Positions 36,771 through 45,650 of a stretch of DNA of 64,000 nt are shown one piece after another. The position numbers and the translations under genes were made by a program. The notes beneath the pieces were generated by a model, which was given only the letters and a program-made list of their open reading frames with translations, was not told where the DNA came from and made no database searches. Location of the stretch: contig NC_054391.1 of NCBI RefSeq assembly GCF_001625195.1, forward strand, positions 620,001-684,000, in the 5' to 3' direction. The stretch's first letter is position 1; every line of letters begins with the position of its first letter. This DNA comes from Drechmeria coniospora (taxonomy: Eukaryota > Ascomycota > Sordariomycetes > Hypocreales > Ophiocordycipitaceae).

Positions 36771-37674
36771 TAGCGCTCGGTAGGGCCATCACGACGCCGT
36801 AATTGGCAGGTGAACAAAGCCATGGCGATGAATGGTGGGTAAAACGACGACGAGCTCGGAGCACAAGGCCTGCTGTAGGCACGAGTGGGAGCGTTGAGGC
36901 TCAGGCACAGCGATGCGGACTGCCGAGCCGTGGCGTCTCGTACGGCTTGGTAGGGTAGGGGAATCAAACGGAAGATGTGCTGCACGTGCACAGCACTTTG
37001 CTGTGTTGCTCCGTACATGTACATGTGCACAGGTACGGAATACTTTGGGTGTACGTGGTACACTTGGGTGCTTGCTATAATTACTAGGTACTTGGGTGTG
37101 TACTAAATACCTGGTAGGTGGTACGGAGAGCGACGGTGTTCCGATATAATTACTGCAGATGCCCATGTACGGAGGACTGTACTGTACATGGGCGAAACCA
37201 TGGTACTTGTGCTTCGCCCTTGTACCACGTACAGCACTGCAAGTACATGTACTTTGTCTGCAGGTGTAGGTGTACATGGAGTTGTCGGTGTACTGTACTT
37301 GCTGTATGTACTCCGTACGGAGTACTCCGTACAAGCACGGTAATTACTGGTAATTACGCCACAGGCGCATGCAGCACCCTCGTCCAGTTCGTCCGCTGCT
37401 GCACAAGTACCTACTGTGCTGGTTGGCACTCCATTTTTGCAGATAGCCGCGACCACAGGTAGGGTACTGGCAGTCATAAGTAGGTGTGCAAGTGCAAGTA
37501 CGCGTATTCGTGTGGTGCCGAGAAGAGGACGAAAGGTACTGTTGTCTCGGAGTGTGTTGCGGGTGTGGTAATTGGCATGCGTCGTCGTTACGGCATTGAT
37601 ACGACCCAAAAAAGCGTAGTCTGTTTGTCGTGCGAGCCGCTGTTTCGGCCGCTTCAGTACTCCGCAGCAGAACG

Positions 37675-37735
37675 AGCACGCACAGAACGGGCACGCACAG
37701 AACGGGCACGCACAGAACGGGCACGCACGCGCAAA
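37675..37735. repeat. 15-bp tandem repeat (GCACGCACAGAACGG)
   Basis: About four near-perfect copies of ACGCACAGAACGGGC and variants. Confidence 0.9.
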
Positions 37736-37751
37736 ATACAAGCCAGTTGTA

Positions 37752-37960
37752 GGTGAACTGTAAGTAGTTGTACACCTGCACCTAGATGTACACCTGCACC
37801 TAGTTGTACTTGCACCTGCACCTAGATGTACATCTGCACGTAGTTGTACTTGCACCTGCACCTAGTTGTACACCTGCACCTAGCTTTACACCTGCACCTA
37901 GTTGAACACCTGCACCTAGTTGAACACCTGCACCTGGTTGAACACCTGCACGTAGTTGTA
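37752..37960. repeat. Minisatellite of about 18-21 bp (CACCTGCACCTAGTTGTA)
   Basis: About ten imperfect units with CACCTGCACCTAG followed by TTGTA, ATGTA, TTGAA or CTTTA. Units are 18-21 bp. Confidence 0.85.
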
Positions 37961-38106
37961 CACGCTTATTGTACTTGTACACCCAAGTGCAGTACCTGTA
38001 ACGTGCAAGTGTAAGCACTTGATTACTTGCAAGCATACCCCGACGTACTCCGTGCAGTAGGTGCATTTGCAGCACTTGTACGGAGCAGTACATACCTTAG
38101 TACCTA

Positions 38107-38234
38107 CAGTATGTGGCAAATACTTTTTGCCCACCCTTAGGTACCGCATTTTTTGTCCAATAATATAACCTAATCGAGAATGGTACCTAAAGGTGGGCAA
38201 ATACTTTTTGCCCCCCACCCCCCCCCCAAAACTG
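38107..38234. mobile_element. MITE, family A, copy 1 (TA-flanked, CAGT...ACTG ends)
   Basis: 128-bp element with TA on both sides, starting CAGTATGTGGCAAATAC and ending in ACTG. The arms are inverted repeats: CCCACCCTTAGGTACC on the left pairs with GGTACCTAAAGGTGGG on the right, and GGCAAATACTTTTTGCC occurs on both sides. No coding capacity. TA target and CAGT ends are typical of Tc1/mariner-related MITEs. Confidence 0.8.
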
Positions 38235-38826
38235 TACTAGGTACTTAAGTATGTGCCTAGTAGTAGGTACAGCATCAGCAAGCACACCAAATGCTAGGCG
38301 CAGAGCACGAGTCCAGCAAGGCCGCCATTCTCCATCCTGCCCCTGCCCTCTCAGACCAATAGATGCGAGCACCCCAACATGCGCGCAGCTTCCCATGATG
38401 CCCATTGCCGGGACGAGTGTTTGTGGGCGGCGTGGACGAAAGATTGACTGTCGACCAATGCATTGATTTTTCGACGTTGCGGCTGCACGTTGTGGCGCAC
38501 CTTGGCAAATGAACGAGGCGCAGAGGCAATTCGCATCGGCTGCGCCATCGGGCAGAGCCCCCCCCAGGCTGGGCATTCCCAACGCATCCGGCCCTCATGC
38601 CATTCTCGTCCATTGTGCTGTTGGTACGGAGTTCGCACGGAATCAACACCGTGCATGCAGTGTTCATGTTATACAGTAGGTGTGGGCACCTGCTCAAGGC
38701 AGCAAGTGGTGTCCGCGTAGGCGCAAGTATTATGTCACAAATAGCACCTACCAAATCCACATGGACTGTGGCGCCTGTTATTTGTGGCTGGTTTGGTGCA
38801 ACGTAATTCTGTACGGGTACTTGCTA

Positions 38827-38939
38827 CAGTGGGGGGGGCAAAAAGTATTCGCCTACCTTCAGGTACCATTTTCTATTACATTAGATTGGACTAGGAACGA
38901 GGTCCCTAAGGGTAGCCAAATACTTTCTGCCACATGCTG
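38827..38939. mobile_element. MITE, family A, copy 2, opposite orientation
   Basis: 113-bp TA-flanked relative of the element at 38107, reversed. It starts CAGTGGGGGGGGCAAAAAGT and its right end contains CTAAGGGTAGCCAAATACTT. The inner arms GCCTACCTTCAGGTACC / GGTCCCTAAGGGTAG are inverted repeats with a few mismatches. Confidence 0.75.
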
Positions 38940-39105
38940 TAGGTGTCTAGTAGTACTTGGAAGTAACGCAACACATGCGGTGCTGCGGTATTATTGCCCG
39001 TACTTATGTCGTGCTGCAGCTGTACATGCACATGTACATGCGAGTACGTGTACGTACAGCACTCCGTACAAGTACTTGATCAAGTACGTGCAGGCGTACG
39101 TATTA

Positions 39106-39331
39106 TGATGCAACAGAGGGAAAAAAGGGGGCCGCCCTGACTAGGGCTACAACGAATCAAGGATCGTGAGATGGGTCAGAATCAATCTATTGGTGTTCTT
39201 CTTGATGTTGTTGTTGCCAACCACAAGGTGTCCTCTGGGCCTGCTTAAATAGGCGCAGATGTGGACACCGCTACGTAACTAACTACCCGGACTTTAACCC
39301 CGTTACAGGCCTGTTGACGCGTCGGCGCGAC
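39106..39331 (-). mobile_element. LTR-like copy 1 (inverted relative to copy 2)
   Basis: Read on the minus strand this matches the segment at 39650-39877 almost throughout: GGCCTGTAACGG, a TATTTAAGCAGG TATA-like site, GGCAACAACAACATCAAG, ATAGATTGATTCTGACCCAT, and GTAGCCCTAGTCAGGGC. The boundaries resemble TG...CA ends. Facing orientation suggests a rearrangement or nested insertion. Confidence 0.75.
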
Positions 39332-39649
39332 ATATTACTTACTTGCAGAGTACCTAGTAGTACGGAGTATTAAGAGTATTATTACTTCCAGGTACTCCGT
39401 ACCGACAGTAGGTATTACTTGCCTAATCATACGATTGCTGTACGGAGTAATTACTCCGTACTGTAGATGAGATGCACAAGGGCTCGGATTAGGGTTAGTC
39501 CGGAGCAGGCCCACAATAAGCATCAAGCTTATCGAAAGAGGCCTAGGCTTATCATCGGTTTTTTGGTTACCTTGTTGCATCTTGCTCCTTTAATAACGTA
39601 GGCCATTATTTCGTCTCGGTCCTCGGATGCCGATACCAAGGTTTCTGCC
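39332..39649. other. Spacer between the two facing LTR-like copies
   Basis: A/T-rich, with several GTACGGAGTA and ACTCCGTAC motifs and one telomere-like ATTAGGGTTAG (39488-39498). No gene is evident. Confidence 0.5.
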
Positions 39650-39877
39650 GCGCCGACGCGACAACGGGCCTGTAACGGAGTTCAAGTCCGGGTGGTAAGT
39701 TACGTGATGGTGTCTACTTATATTTACGCCTCTTTAAGCAGGCGCCGAGGACACCAAGTGGCCGGCAACAACAGCATCAAGAAGTACACCGATAGATTGA
39801 TTCTGACCCATCTCGCGATGCTTGATTCGTTGTTGTAGCCCTAGTCAGGGCAGATCCCCTTTTCCTCTGTTTCATCA
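39650..39877 (+). mobile_element. LTR-like copy 2, plus orientation
   Basis: Starts around TGTAACGGAGTTCAAG (39670) after GCGCCGACGCGACAAC, with TATATTTACGCC (TATA-like) in the middle, and ends near TTTCATCA. Lies directly upstream of the Ty3/Gypsy-like coding remnant. Confidence 0.75.
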
Positions 39878-39903
39878 GTTTCACTAGCTTGCATTAATGA
39901 TAG

Positions 39904-40315
39904 ATGCAACCTGAAATCGTACCGAGTCTGACGTCAAGGGCTACAGGCGGAACGAGCCATTCCAAGTACTTGCAAGCAGATCAGTTACGAAAATTGCACG
40001 AGGAAATAAGAAAAGAAGTCGAGTTCGTTGGAAAACGAATGGCAACTCACCACAACAAAGTCGAAATCGACAACAGAAAGGAATACAAAGTCGGACAAAT
40101 CCTAGACGCACGAAAACAAGGTCAGCAACAGGAGTCCCTTGCCAAATGGAAAGGATACGGACCAAAGGAAAATACCTAGGAGCTACCTACTCAAGAACCT
40201 AATGAATTGCCAGTCGCCGTTGCGGCAGTTCCATTGACGGAATCAAAGATGAGATCCTCCGGAAGCTCCAGAGAACTCCAACCCATAGCCGACAGCGTCT
40301 CAATCGAATGAGCTG
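39904..40315 (+). pseudogene. Ty3/Gypsy retrotransposon 3' end, integrase C-terminus plus chromodomain, broken
   Basis: The frame begins MQPEIVPSLTSRATGG and contains LRKLHEEIRKEVEFVGKRMA, the helical end of a Ty3/Gypsy integrase. It then jumps straight to a chromodomain core (KEYKVGQILDARK, KWKGYGPKENT), so the segment between has probably been deleted. The codon after ENT is TAG where chromodomains have Trp; the frame then continues for about 42 codons to TGA near 40313. No reverse transcriptase or protease is present in the window. It is a decayed fragment. Confidence 0.75.
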
Positions 40316-40330
40316 CCGACGCAAGATTTT

Positions 40331-40606
40331 TCATCCACCTCTGTCTGCAGCGTTGATGACTCTTCGCGACGTATCATGAGAAGCTCGCGCCGCTCTGTAA
40401 GGAGGTCGGTTCTCTGCCTCCTCTTCCTCTCGCTCTAATCGCTCGGACTCGGACAAAATCCCCGAAACTGCCAAGCAATGTCGGCGGAACCCGCACGACC
40501 CCAAAGGACACGCACGACTGCTTCGCCCCACGCACTCCTTGCAACGGGACGATCCCTTTGCCATCCTATAGCGCAGGCAACGGGAAGAACAGAACGGGCA
40601 GGGCAT
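40331..40606 (-). pseudogene. Cysteine-rich zinc-knuckle-like ORF of a repetitive fungal family, possible remnant
   Basis: From an internal ATG at 40606 the minus strand encodes MPCPFCSSRCLRYRMAKGSS followed by RCKECVGRSSRAC and an acidic coiled stretch (LSESERLEREEEEAENR). Proteins with a CxxC...C...SSRCxECVRRxxxC pattern and a coiled tail are abundant in repeat-rich fungal genomes, often near transposons. The frame is open upstream to 40990 but without recognisable sequence. It may be a remnant or an unrelated ORF. Confidence 0.4.
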
Positions 40607-40987
40607 CACCTCGTACCCATACGAGTCACCAAACGCAAACAGAAGGTCGTTTTCCGATTTCTTTCGACCAGAAACCTTGCCCTTCCTCGGCCTGGTATCA
40701 GCACCGTGTCGTAAGGAAAGGAAAGTGCGGGGTGCCTTGCAAAGAAAGACGTGAGAAGAACCGACGTCCTTGTACGCGCCGAAATCAAGACAATGTGCAT
40801 CACGACCGACACACCCAGGTCGCATGAAAGGCCGCCTATGCTGTACATTGCGAGGTAACAGTCTGGTGACGCGTACAGTTCCTGCTGCGGACAATGAAAC
40901 TACGCCAAGATATTCCTCAGGATCAATCGAATACGAGTTGGATTGGCCGAAGCTCGCATACGGCCCCGGCCACGTCTTACGGAAAGC

Positions 40988-41000
40988 CAAAGTATATAAA
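40988..41000 (+). promoter_or_regulatory. TATA box of the small secreted peptide gene
   Basis: GTATATAAATAAAC about 160 bases upstream of the ATG at 41155, a good TATA match in an otherwise GC-balanced segment. Confidence 0.5.
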
Positions 41001-41154
41001 TAAACTGGCTGTCAAGGCTTTCAGAGTTCTCGCAGAACTAGGTATAAGTAAAGGGCGACGCCCCGACAGATACTGGCCCCCCATCAACTCGGACTCTATT
41101 CACTTATTCCTGTCACCATCCCATCTTCCTCCGTTGGAAAACGTTGCATATACA

Positions 41155-41523
41155 ATGAAGTTCTTCATTTGCCTTGCCGCCCTCGGGCTGGCCACCGCCA
41201 CACCGCTGGCCGACGCCAAGATCGAAAAGCAAAGCACCACTTCGAACTTGACTTTGCCGCAACTACGAGCGCGCCTTGCATTGTGTCTCGAGCGAAACCC
41301 ACCAACGGACGGTCCGGTCCTATCGGACTTTGCGGCTTCACGGGCATCCGAGTACCAGACGGAAGCACAACTTCTTGGGGCAGTTGAGGAGTGTGAAGAC
41401 AGTGCGAGGCGGGAAATCGAGAAAAGACAGGGCGACTGCAGTGTCATTTGTCAGCGTGCAAAGGGCACGAAGCACAAGAAGGCATGCATCGCGAGGTGCC
41501 GAGAGGAACTGTCGGAAGATTAA
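41155..41523 (+). CDS. Secreted proprotein with Kex2-like site and hairpinin-like cysteine peptide
   Basis: Single-exon, 122 residues. Signal peptide about 1-16 or 1-21 (MKFFICLAALGLATATPLAD). The propart (about 22-91) has one N-glycosylation motif (NLT at 31) and two cysteines at 44 and 80. A dibasic Kex2-like site KR at 90-91 precedes a 31-residue C-terminal segment with four cysteines at 95, 99, 111 and 115, spaced CX3C-X11-CX3C, the spacing of alpha-hairpinin-type disulfide hairpins. The segment is strongly charged (KGTKHKKA in the middle and an acidic end). A TATA box lies upstream. Family is not recognised. The role could be an antimicrobial, signalling or host-directed peptide; none is demonstrated. 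It sits within transposon remnants. Confidence 0.75.
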   Translation: MKFFICLAALGLATATPLADAKIEKQSTTSNLTLPQLRARLALCLERNPPTDGPVLSDFAASRASEYQTEAQLLGAVEECEDSARREIEKRQGDCSVICQRAKGTKHKKACIARCREELSED

Positions 41524-42531
41524 TAAGATGCCATAACTTTGGTTATTGGACATGTGAATCTGTGGATTGAATCTTGACTGATTGATTCCCTCCACCTCCC
41601 AGTCTTGGTCGGGTACGGCAGGGTATGTTCTATTATTCTAGCTTACACATAAGAGACTGTGTCCTTGTTCCAAGCAGAGTCAATGGACTCGTATGATTTA
41701 GACTCATCGTGGTCCAATGTTGGTTCGGTGCTGGGGGAAACTGGTAACAGGACATCTCTTTCAACAATTCATTCTGGTACGAAGGAGGAAAACGAGGTTG
41801 CGATGACGCGGCCTACTTATCCCCTACGTAATGGTGTGGGTGGCGATTACGTAATCCTTGTCTAGGACACTTTGCATTGACGTGCCTTGGACATAATATA
41901 CAGGACCATTTCATTTGTATGCTCCTGTTGAATACGGCATCGTATAATAATAGTGAGACACAAGCATCTGCGCTGCCATGCATGTGTACTTGTACATGCA
42001 CACATCACGGCGTGGGCAGCACGAGCAGAGGGACGCATGCGCTGCAAGCAAGTAATTACAGCGCTCCCCAGGCGGCACTGGGTAGGTACCGTTGGCACCA
42101 CCGCCGCCATGGACCTGGCTACCTACCTACCCTATAGGCGCCCTCGACCAAGCTTCATCCGACGACGGTGACGCCACGTAACGTTACCCGAGCCGACCCG
42201 TTCCCCTCCTCCGGCCCTTGGGCGACGTTGCTGAGCAGAAGCACGTTGACGACACGCATCCATCCCAGCTCCTTCTCCCTCGCTCTGCTTCTCGGTGCAC
42301 GCCGCTACCGACATTGCCCAGGACGCAAACGCCGACGGCAAGCTCGGACGTACGATTCCCGCCTCGCCCGTCCGACGTGCTCGTCATCGTCATCGTCATC
42401 CCGCCGCGAGCTTGGGTGGCCGGGGAGACACTTGGCTCCTCCGGCTTGCCTCGTCATCACGGATTCCGCCTGACGGCATTGGATCCTCGCCCTTTCCCGG
42501 CAACGGCGAGAGGGCCTCGGACACGGGCAAC
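41524..42531. other. Intergenic, no gene seen
   Basis: From 42,180 the DNA becomes GC-rich as it approaches the hydrolase. The frame of the hydrolase continues upstream to 42295 without ATG, so an upstream exon cannot be excluded. Confidence 0.4.
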
Positions 42532-42600
42532 ATGGCTTCGGGCAAGGGCGAGATGGCCTCGGACAAGGGCGAGATGGCTTCGAACAAGGGCGAGATGGCC
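42532..42600 (+). repeat. 21-bp in-frame repeat at the hydrolase N-terminus
   Basis: ATGGCTTCGGGCAAGGGCGAG-like unit repeated three times (MAS-[G/D/N]-KGE). Confidence 0.85.
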
Positions 42601-43674
42601 TCGAGCTCGATGACTCCAAACGACGGCGACATGGCTTCAGCCAAGGGCGGCACGGCTTCGGCCGGCCACGAGGGCCTGCAGCCGCTCCATCCGTCGATGG
42701 CGGGCAAGCTGGACCCCGTCTTCGAAAAGCTCTACAACGACCACGTCGCCTCGACTCCGGCCAGGCCCCTCGACCTCGGCCGGCTGCGCTCGACGTACTC
42801 GACGCTCTACAGCTACGGCACCGGCCCGGCGCCCGACGTCGGCCGCGTCTACGACGCCAAGATGCCCGTCGACGGCGAGCCCGACGTCGAGCTCGACGTG
42901 CGCGTCTACGAGCCGGCCACCGAGGGGCCCTGGCCCGTGCACCTCGACTTTCACGGCGGCGGCTGGGCCGTCGGCGACCTCGAGACGGAGGCGCACATCT
43001 GCCGTCACATCTGCCGTCACGCCAACGTCGTGGTCGTCGACGTCGCCTACCGGCTCGTGCCCGAGTTTGCCTTCCCGACGGCCGTCGCCGACGGCTACGC
43101 GGCGCTCCGCTACGTGCAGAAGCACGGCTTCACCGCCTTCAACGTCATGTCGGGCAGCATCTCGCTCGGCGGCGTCTCGGCCGGCGGCTTCATCGCGCTC
43201 GCGCTCGCCCACTTTGCGCGCGACGACAACATCTCGCTGCGGCTCGTCGCCGTCGGCACGCCCGTCATCGACGACCTCTCGCGGCACCCGTCGGCGGCGG
43301 CGTCGCCCTACCCGTCGATGCGGGAGAACGAGTTCGCGCCGACGCTCAACTGGAAGCGGCTGGCCTGGTTCGACGAGCTGCGGCGGTCGACGTCGCTGCC
43401 CGACGACGCGTCCGACGGCTGGCTCGTGAGCCTGCTCGACGCGCCCCGGTTCGAGGGCCTCTGCCGCACCGTCATCTTCACCGCCGGCGCCGACCCTCTG
43501 CGGGACGAGGGCGAGCACTACGGCCGGCTCCTGGCCGAGCACGGCGTCGAGGTGACGCTGCAGCGCTTCCGGGGCATGCCGCACCCCTTTATGCACATGG
43601 ACAAGGACCTGTGGCAGGCGCGCGAGTTTATCGAGAAGACGGCGCGCGCCATCCGCCTCGCCCACTGGGAGTGA
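42532..43674 (+). CDS. Alpha/beta hydrolase, HSL (GDXG-like) lipolytic family
   Basis: Predicted carboxylesterase/lipase of the hormone-sensitive-lipase family, 380 residues, single exon. The HGGGW oxyanion motif is near residue 141 (DFHGGGWAVGD). The nucleophile elbow GGVSAGG has Ser near 217, the acid is likely the Asp of AGADPLRDEG, and the His is in GMPHPFMH. The N-terminus carries three to four imperfect copies of a seven-residue unit MASxKGE encoded by a 21-bp repeat, then a linker to the catalytic domain (LHPSMAGKLDPVFEKL). I start at the first ATG in frame (42532). In many fungi such enzymes sit near secondary-metabolism or lipid loci, but here the surrounding DNA is repeats. Confidence 0.85.
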   Translation: MASGKGEMASDKGEMASNKGEMASSSMTPNDGDMASAKGGTASAGHEGLQPLHPSMAGKLDPVFEKLYNDHVASTPARPLDLGRLRSTYSTLYSYGTGPAPDVGRVYDAKMPVDGEPDVELDVRVYEPATEGPWPVHLDFHGGGWAVGDLETEAHICRHICRHANVVVVDVAYRLVPEFAFPTAVADGYAALRYVQKHGFTAFNVMSGSISLGGVSAGGFIALALAHFARDDNISLRLVAVGTPVIDDLSRHPSAAASPYPSMRENEFAPTLNWKRLAWFDELRRSTSLPDDASDGWLVSLLDAPRFEGLCRTVIFTAGADPLRDEGEHYGRLLAEHGVEVTLQRFRGMPHPFMHMDKDLWQAREFIEKTARAIRLAHWE

Positions 43675-43719
43675 CGCGGCGGACGAGAGGGGCGAGGACG
43701 GCGCGTGCAATGACGAGAA

Positions 43720-43830
43720 AGGACAGGCAACGTCAAGCGTCGACGGGCAATGACAGGCGTGGACGGGCAATGACAAGCATGGACAGGCAACGTCAAGCGT
43801 CGACGGGCTATGACAAGCATAAACATGCAC
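43720..43830. repeat. Short-period tandem repeat after the hydrolase
   Basis: Units of about 18 bp of the kind GGACAGGCAACGTCAAGCGT and GACGGGCAATGACAAGC alternate in about six copies. Confidence 0.8.
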
Positions 43831-44127
43831 GCCGCCACGCGCAGCTCGGGGAGAAAACGATGACGGCGGTGAATTTGTCACCAAGACACGTCCGAGACGG
43901 GCCGACAAAAGGTCACGCCAGGCGCCTCACGGCTCACGGCCCCTGCATCGTTGCCGGCGAGTACGGGGACGCGGTCGGCGAGGAAATGAGGGGGGTTCAG
44001 TGCAAAAATAGCCACGGGTCGTGGTGCGCCGGCACACGAGGAGAGGCGCTCCGCCCTGTGCAGAGTCGTACCTACGGGCGCGGCAGTGCGTTGTCTGTAT
44101 TGCGTGTAGATGGCGAGGCAAGTAGAT

Positions 44128-44181
44128 GCACTGGAGGAGGAGGAGGAGGAGGAGGAGGAGGAGGAGGAGGAGGAGGAGGAG
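44128..44181. repeat. GGA microsatellite
   Basis: About seventeen consecutive GGA units. Confidence 0.95.
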
Positions 44182-44288
44182 CCCGGAATCGACTCTGGCG
44201 TATTACCAGTTGACCATGGGAGCGCAAGTACTGTACAAGTATACTACTAGGTAATTATCAATTAATACCTAAAGTAGGACATTGGGTA

Positions 44289-44368
44289 CGGCGGGGTGGC
44301 AAAAATATCGATTCAATTTGTAGGAGTAGCGCTACCAAAACTGAATCGTCATTTTTGTCAACCGACTG
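44289..44368 (-). mobile_element. MITE, family B, isolated copy (80 bp, TA-flanked)
   Basis: Flanked by TA on both sides and ending in ACTG. The arms match the elements within the array at 44896-45594: GGTGGCAAAAATATCGATTC at one end and GACAAAAATGACGATTCAG read from the other, with a central GTAGCGCTAC palindrome. No coding capacity. Confidence 0.8.
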
Positions 44369-44895
44369 TACTACCTGGTCTGCTCGATGGAATAATTAGT
44401 GCCCATGTGCTAGCAGGGCGTGCTGGACGGAGGCTTGTTCGGAGCACTGTCGGCGAGTACTAGGTACTACCTTGGCACCAAACTTGTTAGTACCTAGTAC
44501 CTCGCAGGTGGGTGCCAAGTACATACTAACTACTACTAGGTAGTAGGTGGTGCTAGGCAGTACATTAGTACCTACCTAGCACCTACAGTGAGTACTAAGT
44601 ACTAGGTACCTAGTACCTAGTAGGTACTACAGGTACTACTGCAAGGACCTATTACCAGCCCGCAACGCAGCTTGCTGACGAGCACTCCAACGTGCCACAC
44701 CGACAGGTGCTTGAGTGTTGCGTCGCGGAACCGCCACGAGCACTTGCGCCGAGTGCTGTCCAGAGTATTCGGTGCCTGTCATTAATCAATCCCTTGTACC
44801 TGCATCCACTCCGTTCTCCGTGGTTGCGAACACTCACCTGGGCTCACCCGCTCGCAGGCGTAGGTGCCGTCACAGGAACTCGGTAATAGCGGTGC
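44369..44895. other. TACCTAGTAC-rich repeat spacer
   Basis: Many copies of TACTAGGTA, ACCTAGTAC and CTACTAGGTAGTAGG in 44440-44640. No gene. Confidence 0.5.
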
Positions 44896-44940
44896 AGCAT
44901 CAAGTCCCTTGCGGTAATACTTACTGCCTAGCACCACCTA

Positions 44941-45021
44941 CAGTCGCTTGACAAAAGTGACGATGCAGTTTTGGTAGCACCAACCCCTACAAATTGAATC
45001 GACATTTTTGCCACCCCACTG
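44941..45021. mobile_element. MITE B copy in array, unit 1
   Basis: Begins CAGTCGCTTGACAAAAGTGA and ends CCACCCCACTG. Confidence 0.8.
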
Positions 45022-45101
45022 TACGTAGCACCCAGGTAATGATAGCGGTGCAGCATCAAGTCCTTGCAACAATAAAGGTACCTACTGCCTAGCACCACCT
45101 A

Positions 45102-45182
45102 CAGTCACTTGACAAAAGTGACTGTTCAGCTTTGGTAGCACTGCCCCTACAAATTGAATCGACATTTTTGCCACCCCATCTG
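45102..45182. mobile_element. MITE B copy in array, unit 2
   Basis: Begins CAGTCACTTGACAAAAGTGA; ends CCACCCCATCTG. Confidence 0.8.
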
Positions 45183-45251
45183 TACCTGGCCCTACTTGGC
45201 ACCCGGGAGCATCAAGTCCTTGCAGTAATACCTACTGCCTAGCACCACTTA

Positions 45252-45331
45252 CAGTCACTCGACAAAAATGACGATTCAGTTTTGGTAGCACTACTCCTAC
45301 AAATTGAACCGACCTTTTTGCCACCCCACTG
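45252..45331. mobile_element. MITE B copy in array, unit 3
   Basis: Begins CAGTCACTCGACAAAAATGA; 80 bp; ends CACCCCACTG. Confidence 0.8.
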
Positions 45332-45417
45332 TACGGAGTACCTGGCACCTACTTGGCACCGAGGGAGCGGCACAGCATCAAGTCCTTGCAGTAATACCTA
45401 CTGCCTAGCACCACCTA

Positions 45418-45497
45418 CAGTCACTCGACAAAAATAACGATTCAGCTTTGGTAGCACTACTCCTACAAATTGAATCGACATTTTTGCCACCCCACTG
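45418..45497. mobile_element. MITE B copy in array, unit 4
   Basis: Exactly 80 bp plus one TA relative to the next, MITE-free unit, which fixes both ends. Confidence 0.88.
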
Positions 45498-45650
45498 TAC
45501 CTGGCATCCAGGTAATGGCGGTGCAACATCAAGTCCTTGCAGTGATACCTACTGCCTAGCACCACCTACCTGGCACCCAGGTAATGGCGGTGCAGCATCA
45601 AATCCTCGCAGTAATACCTACCGCCTAGCACCTACTTGGCACCCAGGTAG

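Larger units (their letters stand above)
34704..38106. other. Gene-poor, repeat-rich stretch
   Basis: No gene I can support. From 36.2 kb onward it is dense in GTAC-containing short motifs (GTACGGAGTA, ACTCCGTAC, GTACATGTAC) and includes two imperfect copies of a unit around 36540-36640 and 36660-36770 that share GAGTGCGTACAGTAAGTA and CACAGCACTAGGTGTACGG. Confidence 0.5.
43675..44288. other. Hydrolase 3' flank with tandem repeats
   Basis: Holds a tandem region at 43720-43830 and a GGA microsatellite at 44128-44181. No gene seen. Confidence 0.5.
44896..45650. repeat. Tandem satellite with an embedded MITE, plus MITE-free units
   Basis: Units begin AGCATCAAGTCC at 44896, 45052, 45208, 45374, 45525 and 45594. 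The first four are 151-166 bp and each contains a family B MITE after CACCACCTA. The fifth is 69 bp and reads CACCACCTACCTGGCACCC directly, without the MITE; the last (from 45594) also lacks it. So the ancestral tandem unit was about 69 bp, with TA as the insertion target. Confidence 0.9.

Noticed and set aside
37103..37861. Cysteine-containing minus-strand frame over the minisatellite
   Set aside because: Mostly repeat-encoded; no plausible signal peptide or conserved part.
44896..45650. CRISPR-like array
   Set aside because: Eukaryotic DNA; the repeated parts are whole satellite units with an inserted MITE, not short repeats with unique spacers.
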